Shown here in pieces: positions 18,658-26,600 of a stretch of 64,000 nt of DNA. Made by a program: the position numbers and the translations under genes. This DNA is from Gammaproteobacteria bacterium. GTDB lineage: Bacteria; Pseudomonadota; Gammaproteobacteria; Ga0077536. The notes beneath the pieces are model-generated. The model saw only the letters and a program-made list of their open reading frames with translations, made no database searches and was not told the DNA's origin. How positions within the stretch are numbered: the first letter of the stretch is position 1; the number at the start of each line of letters is the position of its first letter. The stretch spans positions 496,001 to 560,000 of the forward strand of contig JACKNG010000003.1 in the NCBI GenBank assembly GCA_024235015.1. Direction: 5' to 3'.

Positions 18658-18898
18658 GGTGTCGCTGTTCGCTTCCTGCCGCGGCGGCATCGTCGCGCCG
18701 GGCCGTGTCGGCTGTTGCGCCGCATCAACGGGGTAGCGGCCCTTCGCGCCCGCAATGAACCCCGGCGGCGGGATAGTAGTCGCTCGCCGCCGGCGTTAGA
18801 ACCGGGCCGGTGCGGGGGCACCGCCGGCGCACGGTGATAGCATGCGCGGCGGCCGGCCGCGCGTGCGACCGGCGCCACCCTGAAGCCCGGAGAAGACC

Positions 18899-20056
18899 AT
18901 GAAGCTCGAAGGCGTGCGCGTGCTCGACCTGTCCCTGTTCCTGCCCGGCCCCGTGATGACCCAGATGATGGCCGATCACGGTGCCGAGGTGATCAAGCTC
19001 GAACCGCTGGCAGGCGAACCCAACCGCGAGATCGGGCCGAAGCGCGACGGCCTCACCGTCTACTTCGCCAACACCCATCGCAACAAGCGCTCCATCCAGC
19101 TCAACCTCAAGACCGCCGCCGGGCGCGCCGCCGCGCTCGATCTCGCCGCGACCTGCGACGTCGTCGTCGAGGCCTTCCGTCCCGGCGTGATCGAGCGCCT
19201 GGGACTCGGCTACGAGGCGGTGCGCGCGCGCAATCCCGGTGTCGTCTACTGCTCGATGTCGGCCTGGGGCCAGGACGGACCCTACGTGCAGGTGCCGGCC
19301 CACGACCTCGCCTGCGAAGCCGTCGCCGGCGTGTTGAGCCTGAACCGCGGTGCGGACGGCAGCCCGGCCATCCCCGGCATCGCCGGCGCCGACATGCTGT
19401 CCTCGATGATGACGCTCTCGGCCATCCTGATGGCGCTGCTCAGGCGCAAGGACACCGGCGCAGGCGACTACGTCGACGTCGCCATGGCCGATTCGCTGAT
19501 CGCCGCGCTGGCCAACAACATGGGCACGACCTTCGCCGACAAGACGCCGCCCGACCTCGCCCACGAACGCGCGCTGGGCGGCTATGCCATGTACAACATC
19601 TACCCGACCAAGGGCGGCGGCCACCTCGTGCTCGGCGGCTCGGAGATCCACTTCGCCGAGGCCATCCTCGAGCGCCTCGGCCGTCCCGACCTGCTCGAAC
19701 TGTGCCAGCCGCCGCCGGGGCCGCGCCAGGAGCCGGTCAAGGACTTCCTGCGCGAGACCTTCCTCACCCGTACCCGCGACGAGTGGATGGAATTCTTTCG
19801 CGGCATCAATGCCTCGGTCGCCCCGCTGAACGATCTCCGCGAGGCGGTGGACGACCCGCAGCTGCGCCACCGTCAGATGATCGTCGAGGACGAACGCGGC
19901 TGGGAGCACATCGGCACGCCGCTCAAGTTCCGCCACGAACCGGGCGAGTTGAAGTTCACCTTCGCGCAACCCGGCGAGCACACCGAGACCGTGCTGCGCG
20001 AACTCGGTTACGACGCTGCCGCGATCGCCGCCATGAAGGCCGAAGGCGCGTTCTGA
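18899..20056 (+). CDS. CaiB/BaiF (family III) CoA transferase
   Basis: Predicted 385 residues, the normal length. N-terminal GVRVLDLSLFLPGPVMTQMMADHGAEVIKLEP is the family signature; the catalytic Asp is the one in VPAHDLACEAVAG. These enzymes move CoA between carboxylic acids (or racemise acyl-CoAs) through an aspartyl anhydride. The substrate cannot be read from sequence. GGAG lies about 10 nt before the ATG. Divergent from pelA and followed convergently by the LysR gene at 20185; probably monocistronic. Confidence 0.9.
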   Translation: MKLEGVRVLDLSLFLPGPVMTQMMADHGAEVIKLEPLAGEPNREIGPKRDGLTVYFANTHRNKRSIQLNLKTAAGRAAALDLAATCDVVVEAFRPGVIERLGLGYEAVRARNPGVVYCSMSAWGQDGPYVQVPAHDLACEAVAGVLSLNRGADGSPAIPGIAGADMLSSMMTLSAILMALLRRKDTGAGDYVDVAMADSLIAALANNMGTTFADKTPPDLAHERALGGYAMYNIYPTKGGGHLVLGGSEIHFAEAILERLGRPDLLELCQPPPGPRQEPVKDFLRETFLTRTRDEWMEFFRGINASVAPLNDLREAVDDPQLRHRQMIVEDERGWEHIGTPLKFRHEPGELKFTFAQPGEHTETVLRELGYDAAAIAAMKAEGAF

Positions 20057-20184
20057 CGGCGCGGTTCGACCCCCGCCTGCGCCGCGATCCGCCCGTAAGA
20101 CCCGGCGGCGCGGTCGGGGATCTGACCCCGGCCGCGGCCGTCGCCGAACGTCCTCCGGACCACGGCGGCGCCGCGCCGTTGCCA

Positions 20185-21081
20185 TCAGCGCTGGCTGCCG
20201 GGCGCGAGCGCCTCACGCAGCGCGGCACGGAACAGGCGCAGGCGATGACTCACCAGGCGGGCGTCGGTCGTCAGCAGGCTGACGGGCTGCGGCGGCGGTT
20301 CGAACGCCGCCAGGACGATTTCGAGCCGCCCCTGCTGCACCAGGTCGCGCACCTGGTATTCGAGAAAGCGGCCGAACCCGAGTCCCGCGGCGCAGGCGTC
20401 GGCGGCCGACGGTGCGTGATTCACGCTGAGCCGCGGGCTGACCGGCACCTGCACCCGTCGACCCTCGACCATGAACGCCCAGTGGCTGACGCCGACGCCG
20501 CCGTGGAATTGCACGCAGGGCAGGCTCGCCAGTGCCTGCGGCACGGCCGGCACACCGTGGCGCTCGAGCAGCTGCGGGCTGGCGGCGACGACCAGGCGCA
20601 TGCTGCCGGCGGGCAGCGCGACCATCGTCGAATCGGCCAGCGGCCCGATGCGCACGGCCAGATCGATGCCCTCCTCGTGCAGGTTGACCGGGCGGTCGAG
20701 CAGCAGCAGGTCGATGCTCACCTCGGGCCAGCGCCGCACGAAGTCGGTGACGGCCGGCATCACGTGGCGGTGGCCGAAGGTGACCGGCGCCGTTACCCGG
20801 AGCAGGCCGGCCGGTGCCGGGTGGGCAGCGTCGAGCACGCGCTCGGCCTCGTCGACATCGGCCAGGATGCGCCGGCAGCGTTCGAGGTAGTCGCGCCCTT
20901 CCGGTGTGAGGGCGAGCCGCCGCGTGGTCCGTCGCAGCAGGCGCACGCCGAGGTGTGCCTCGAGATTGGCCAGGCTGCGCACCATGGTCGGCTGTGCCTT
21001 GCCGAGCGCCTCGGCCGCGGCGGTCAGGCTGCCGCGATCGACGATCTCGACGAAGGCGGCCATGGCGGCGAGCTTGTCCAT
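20185..21081 (-). CDS. LysR-type transcriptional regulator
   Basis: Predicted 298 residues. An N-terminal winged helix-turn-helix (residues 1-60, FVEIVDRGSLTAAAEALGKA ... LEAHLGVRLLRRTTRRLALT) is followed by a periplasmic-binding-like effector domain (~90-290). It belongs to the branch with the RRTTRRLALT motif. It is divergent from the VOC/flavin-reductase operon at 21206, and the 124-bp spacer carries a perfect TCATTTT-N11-AAAATGA box beginning 10 bp before its start codon. That is the usual arrangement for autoregulation plus control of the divergent operon. Confidence 0.93.
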   Translation of the reverse strand: MDKLAAMAAFVEIVDRGSLTAAAEALGKAQPTMVRSLANLEAHLGVRLLRRTTRRLALTPEGRDYLERCRRILADVDEAERVLDAAHPAPAGLLRVTAPVTFGHRHVMPAVTDFVRRWPEVSIDLLLLDRPVNLHEEGIDLAVRIGPLADSTMVALPAGSMRLVVAASPQLLERHGVPAVPQALASLPCVQFHGGVGVSHWAFMVEGRRVQVPVSPRLSVNHAPSAADACAAGLGFGRFLEYQVRDLVQQGRLEIVLAAFEPPPQPVSLLTTDARLVSHRLRLFRAALREALAPGSQR

Positions 21082-21090
21082 GCCGATTAA

Positions 21091-21115
21091 TCATTTTTCC
21101 TGATAGATAAAATGA
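21091..21115. promoter_or_regulatory. LysR-type operator, TCATTTT-N11-AAAATGA
   Basis: A perfect 7-bp inverted repeat with an 11-nt spacer fits the T-N11-A rule of LysR-family binding sites. It lies in an A/T-rich patch in an otherwise GC-rich region, between the LysR start (21081) and the VOC gene (21206). Confidence 0.65.
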
Positions 21116-21205
21116 AAATTAGCACATTTATTCCCAGGCATTGATGCACGACCCTGCGTGGCAGGCCGGCGATGGTCGCCCGCCACGATCACGGGAGGCC
21201 CTGCC

Positions 21206-21622
21206 ATGGCCCACACAGCACCACCCAACCCGCCGGCCACGCGCGGCGTCCACCATGTCGGCTTGAGCGTGCCCGACCTCGCCGCCGCCCGCGCCTTCTT
21301 CGTCGACGCCCTCGACTACACCGTGGTCGGCGAGAAACCCGACTACCCGGCGGTCTTCGTCAGCGACGGCGCCGTCATGGTCACCCTGTGGCAGTGCGCC
21401 GCCGACGCCGCGCCGTTCGACCGTCGCCGCCAGGTCGGCCTGCATCACCTGGCGCTCCGCGTCGCCGATCTCGAGGTGCTGGCCGAGCGCCTCGCCGGGC
21501 GGCCGGACACGATCGTGGAGTTCGCGCCCGAACCGCTCGGCGACAGCGGCACCCGGCACATGATGTGCGCGATCCCCGGTGGCATCCGCGTCGAGTTCAT
21601 CGCCCCGGCGGGAGGTGCCTGA
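21206..21622 (+). CDS. VOC (glyoxalase/dioxygenase-fold) family protein
   Basis: Predicted 138 residues. Paired beta-alpha-beta-beta-beta motifs: VHHVGLSVPDLAAARAFFVD at the N-terminus and GLHHLALRVADLEVLAERL in the second half, with HH positions and a terminal Glu (IRVEFIAP) as likely metal ligands. Members are lyases, dioxygenases or resistance proteins; the reaction cannot be assigned. GGGAGG sits 7 nt before the ATG at 21206. It is followed after one base by the flavin-reductase fusion gene, so the two form an operon under the adjacent LysR regulator. Confidence 0.85.
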   Translation: MAHTAPPNPPATRGVHHVGLSVPDLAAARAFFVDALDYTVVGEKPDYPAVFVSDGAVMVTLWQCAADAAPFDRRRQVGLHHLALRVADLEVLAERLAGRPDTIVEFAPEPLGDSGTRHMMCAIPGGIRVEFIAPAGGA

Positions 21623-21623
21623 C

Positions 21624-23228
21624 ATGCCTGCCACCAGCCCCTTCCACGTCGGCGAGACGCAGATCCAGGCGCGCCTCGGCGTGCGCGAGGCCGTCGCCGG
21701 CTTCGCCCGGCGCATGGTGCGCGACCACATGCCGGAGCAGCACCGCGAGTTCTACCGCCAGTTGCCCTGCGTGGTCGTCGCCGCCCGCGACGGCGACGGC
21801 CGCCCCTGGGCCACCCTCATCGCCGACCCGGCCGGGGTCGTCACCTCGCCCGCGCCCGACCGTCTCGACTTCAAAGCCGGCCCGGTCACGGGCGACGCGC
21901 TCGCGGGCGCGTTCGTCGCCGGCCGCGACGTCGGTGTACTCGGCATCGAGTTCGCAACCCGCCGCCGCAACCGCGTCAACGGTCGCGTCAGCGACGCCGA
22001 CGGCCACGGTTTCGGCTTCCGCGTCGACCAGAGCTTTGGCAACTGCCCGCAATACATCCACGACCGCCACTGGCGGCCGGCCGCGCCGGCCGCGTCACCG
22101 CGACGACGGCTCGGCGCCGAACTCGACGCGGTTCAACAGGCCTGGATCGCGGACGCCGACACCGTCTTCCTGGCCTCGGGTTTCCGCGGCGACGGCGAGG
22201 ACCCGGCCTTCGGCATGGATGCCTCCCATCGCGGCGGCCCGCCCGGCTTCGTCCGCGTCCTCGATGCCCACACCCTGGCCTGGCCGGAGTACGCCGGCAA
22301 CAACCACTACAACACGCTCGGCAACCTCGTCATGGATCCGCGCATCGGCCTGCTGTTCGTCGACTTCGCCAGCGGCAGCCTGTTACAGCTGAGCGGGCGC
22401 GCGCGCATCGACTTCTCGCCCGATGCGGCGCGCTGGCCCGGCGCGCAACGCGTGGTCGAGGTCAGGGTGGAAGCGGTCAACGACCTGCACGAGGCGCTGC
22501 CGCTGCGCTGGCACGCGCCCGCCGCGCTCGAAGTCGAGGTGGACGAAGTGGTGGACGAAAGCGCCGGGGTGCGCTCGTTCTGGCTGGTCGGCGCCGATGG
22601 CGCATCCTTGCCGCCCTTCCAGGCCGGCCAGCATGTTCCGCTGGAGGTGACGCTGGGCGGAGTCCGGGCGCTGCGCACCTACTCGCTGTCGTCGGCGCCG
22701 ACGGCGCCGCGCTGGCGCATCAGTGTGCGCGCGCTGGCCGGTGGCCGCGTGTCGTCGCACCTGCACGCGGCCGCGACGCCCGGCGCGCGCCTGCGAGCCG
22801 GCCTGCCGGCCGGGCAGTTCGTGCTCGATGGCGGCGCCGGACCGCTCGTGCTGGTGGCCGGCGGGATCGGTGTCACGCCGCTGGCCAGCATGCTCGCCGA
22901 GGCGGTGGCCCGCGGCCGACCGGTCACCTTCGTCTACGCCGCGCGGCACGGCGGCGAGGCGCCCTTGCTGGACGAGGTGCGTGGCCTCGCCCGCAGCCAC
23001 GGCGTGCGCCTGCACGTCGCCTTCAGTCGGCCCGCGCCGGGCGAACGTCCCGGCATCGATTTCGACAGCGCCGGCCGCCTCGGCCCCGCCGCGGTGCAGG
23101 CCCTGCTGCCGACCAGCGCGTGCGACGCCCGCGTGTGCGGCCCGCCCGGCTTCGTCGCCGCCGTCACGCACGCACTGGAGGGTGGCGGTGTCGCCGCCGC
23201 GCGGATCCGCGGCGAGACCTTTGGTTGA
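21624..23228 (+). CDS. Fusion: FMN-binding PNPOx-like domain + ferredoxin-reductase-type FAD/NAD(P)H domain
   Basis: Predicted 534 residues. Residues ~1-300 resemble pyridoxamine-5-phosphate-oxidase-like flavin proteins (FYRQLPCVVVAARDGDGRPW; NNHYNTLGNLVMDPRIGLLF). Residues ~305-534 are an FNR-type module: FAD motif RTYSLSS, NAD(P)H motif VLVAGGIGVTPLASML and C-terminal VCGPPGFV. Related long fusions usually add a C-terminal 2Fe-2S ferredoxin; this one stops right after the NAD domain (RGETFG), so its electron acceptor must be external or the FMN domain itself. GGGAGG is 8 nt before the ATG. Co-transcribed with the VOC gene. Confidence 0.85.
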   Translation: MPATSPFHVGETQIQARLGVREAVAGFARRMVRDHMPEQHREFYRQLPCVVVAARDGDGRPWATLIADPAGVVTSPAPDRLDFKAGPVTGDALAGAFVAGRDVGVLGIEFATRRRNRVNGRVSDADGHGFGFRVDQSFGNCPQYIHDRHWRPAAPAASPRRRLGAELDAVQQAWIADADTVFLASGFRGDGEDPAFGMDASHRGGPPGFVRVLDAHTLAWPEYAGNNHYNTLGNLVMDPRIGLLFVDFASGSLLQLSGRARIDFSPDAARWPGAQRVVEVRVEAVNDLHEALPLRWHAPAALEVEVDEVVDESAGVRSFWLVGADGASLPPFQAGQHVPLEVTLGGVRALRTYSLSSAPTAPRWRISVRALAGGRVSSHLHAAATPGARLRAGLPAGQFVLDGGAGPLVLVAGGIGVTPLASMLAEAVARGRPVTFVYAARHGGEAPLLDEVRGLARSHGVRLHVAFSRPAPGERPGIDFDSAGRLGPAAVQALLPTSACDARVCGPPGFVAAVTHALEGGGVAAARIRGETFG

Positions 23229-23610
23229 GACCGCAGTGGCACGCGGCAGCCCCGCCGCCTTCTCAGGCCACGTCTGTGGCGTGCTGCGACGGCCGCCGGC
23301 ACGGCGCGACGTACGTTCCATCACAGGGGTCGTCGCGTTCCGGCTGGAACCGCTAGCGTCGGGTCGTGGGTGTGCGGGGCCCGCGGGGGTGGTCCGCCGG
23401 TCGCGCTACGGCGGCGTGCTCGGCCCGGATGTCACGGCGGTCGGGCGAATGTAACAAATTGTCACGTTTCAGCCGGCGGCCGGCGGTCGACTGAACCCGC
23501 TCGCCGATTCCGCTATCGTCCTCCTGTCGGAGTCGTAGCCTCGGCCAGCCATGCGACAGCGCGGCCAGCGTGGGGTGCCCTGTCAGGATCGCAACGGAGG
23601 GGGAATCCTC
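23229..23610. other. Intergenic region upstream of the large repeat protein
   Basis: 382 bp without a supportable gene. It contains an imperfect 15-bp palindrome, GTAACAAATTGTCAC (23451-23465), in the only A/T-rich patch, about 145 bp before the start codon, and a strong ribosome site (GGAGGGGG) just before the ATG at 23611. The palindrome may be an operator; no promoter is certain. Confidence 0.4.
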
Positions 23611-26600
23611 ATGGTCGCCAGGTATAGCCGCGCCATCGCGCTCAGTCTCCTAGTCACCGCTGCCGGCACGCGTGCGGCCATGGCGGACGTTGTCAGCAGT
23701 TGCGTCTTCACGGGCGATCTCGGTACGGCTTGGAGTGTCGCCGCCAATTGGGACTGCTTCGGGCTCCCCGGGCCGCCAAACAACGCACCGCCACAACGCT
23801 GGTTCGCGGTCATTCCCCAGGACGCCATCGCACACCTCGACCAGGACGCCGCCATCGACAAGCTCGCCATCGACAGTGGCGGCCAGTTGCACATCGACAA
23901 CATCCGGCACCTGCGCCTCGAGAACAGCGGTGAGCCCGACTCCGGCGCCCACCAGATCACCGGGACCCTGTTTCTGGATTCGGTCGGCAACCTCACCGAT
24001 CTCGAGTTCGCCGGCGGCCACGGCATCGGGACGCTCAGCCACGGCCTCATCCAGCTCTCCAACAATACCCAGAACCGTATCCGCGGCTTCAGCGGGGGTG
24101 GCGCCGATACGCTGGTCCTCGACGGCGTCGACGTGCGCGGCGCCGGGCAGTTCGGCGTCAACTCGCTCGTCATCTATACCAATGCACTGGTCGACGCCAA
24201 CGTCGCGAACCCGCTGGTCGTCGATCCCGACGAGACCGGCGGCGCCAAGTTCACCAACGACGGTATCCTGCAATCGAGCGCCAACGGCACGCTGGTGCTG
24301 CAGTTCGGCACGTTCGACAACCGCAACGGCACGATCCGGGCGCTCGACGATGGCCAGACCGTGCTCAGCACGGTGACCGTCGAGGGTGGGCAGCTGACCA
24401 CGGGAGGCAACGGCCGCGTTCGTGTGTCCGGCGTCGCCGTGCTCGATGGCAGCGCGGATCTCGTCAACGACGCCGTCATCGACGTGCCCAACTTCCAGGC
24501 CCTCGACCTCCTCGGTCACATCACCAACAACGGCACCATCAACCTGCAGTCGGTCGGCAACGTCACCAGCCTGCGCCTGCGCGACGACGTCACCCTCGAC
24601 GGCAACGGCACCGTCAATCTCAGCAACAACTCCGAGAACGAGTTGCGCTCGACCGGCGGCGTCTTCACCCTCACCAACGAGAGCAACCTCCTGCGCGGCT
24701 CGGGACGACTCGGCGCCAACACCCTCGGCCTCGTCAACCGCGGCACTGTCCGCGCCGACCAGCCCAACGCCCTCGTCGTCGACCCCGACGATGCACGCGG
24801 CGTCGTCAACGCCGGCCTCATGGAAGCCACCGCCGGCGGCACGCTCACCCTCGCCGACGGCCTGTTCCAGAACTTCGAGGGACCCGTCGACGGCACCATC
24901 CAGGCCACCGACGGCACCGTCGAGGTCAACGGCGCCACCGTCGATGGCGGCAACGTCGCCACCCATGGCAGCGCCACCCTGCGTCTCGTCAACGGCACCG
25001 TCCACGGCGGCACCCTCGTCAACGGCGCCGGCAGCACCGTGCGTGCCGCTTCCGGCACCTCCCGCCTCGGCGGTGCCGTCACCTTCGACACCGGCTCGTT
25101 CGTCGTCGTCGACAACTTCGCCACCCTCGACCTCGAGGCCAGCGCCGGCGCCACCAGCTACCTCAACGACGGCCGCATCGCCCTCAACTCCGTCGGCAAC
25201 GTCACCACCCTGCGCCTGCTCGGCGACGTCACCCTCGACGGCAGCGGCGAACTCCTGCTCAACGGCAACACCGAGAACTACGTCCGCGGCCTCGCCGGCA
25301 CCGAGCGCCTCACCCTCAACGGCCAACTCGTCCACGGCGGCGGACGCCTCGGCAACAACCTCCTGAGCCTCACCCTCGACGCCAACACCGTCCTCGACGC
25401 CGACCTCGCCGGCCGTATCCTCTTCGTCGACCCCGCCGCCTCCGGCGACGTCACCAACCTCGGCCTCATGCGCGCCTCCAACGGCGGCACCCTCGAACTC
25501 GGCGACGGCCAGGTCTTCAATGCCGGCGGCACCATCGCCGCCGACGACGCCTCGCGCGTGCGCCTGAGCAACGTCAACATCGCCGGCGGCCACCTCGACT
25601 CGACCGGCTCGGGCCGCTTCGAGATCGTCGGCAACACCGTCCTCGACGGCATCGGCCTGGTCAACGACGCCGTCATCGACGTGCCCAACTTCCAGGCCCT
25701 CGACCTCCTCGGTCACATCACCAACAACGGCACCATCAACCTGCAGTCGGTCGGCAACGTCACCAGCCTGCGCCTGCGCGACGACGTCACCCTCGACGGC
25801 AACGGCACCGTCAATCTCAGCAACAACTCCGAGAACGAGTTGCGCTCGACCGGCGGCGTCTTCACCCTCACCAACGAGAGCAACCTCCTGCGCGGCTCGG
25901 GACGACTCGGCGCCAACACCCTCGGCCTCGTCAACCGCGGCACTGTCCGCGCCGACCAGCCCAACGCCCTCGTCGTCGACCCCGACGATGCACGCGGCGT
26001 CGTCAACGCCGGCCTCATGGAAGCCACCGCCGGCGGCACGCTCACCCTCGCCGACGGCCTGTTCCAGAACTTCGAGGGACCCGTCGACGGCACCATCCAG
26101 GCCACCGACGGCACCGTCGAGGTCAACGGCGCCACCGTCGATGGCGGCAACGTCGCCACCCATGGCAGCGCCACCCTGCGTCTCGTCAACGGCACCGTCC
26201 ACGGCGGCACCCTCGTCAACGGCGCCGGCAGCACCGTGCGTGCCGCTTCCGGCACCTCCCGCCTCGGCGGTGCCGTCACCTTCGACACCGGCTCGTTCGT
26301 CGTCGTCGACAACTTCGCCACCCTCGACCTCGAGGCCAGCGCCGGCGCCACCAGCTACCTCAACGACGGCCGCATCGCCCTCAACTCCGTCGGCAACGTC
26401 ACCACCCTGCGCCTGCTCGGCGACGTCACCCTCGACGGCAGCGGCGAACTCCTGCTCAACGGCAACACCGAGAACTACGTCCGCGGCCTCGCCGGCACCG
26501 AGCGCCTCACCCTCAACGGCCAACTCGTCCACGGCGGCGGACGCCTCGGCAACAACCTCCTGAGCCTCACCCTCGACGCCAACACCGTCCTCGACGCCGA

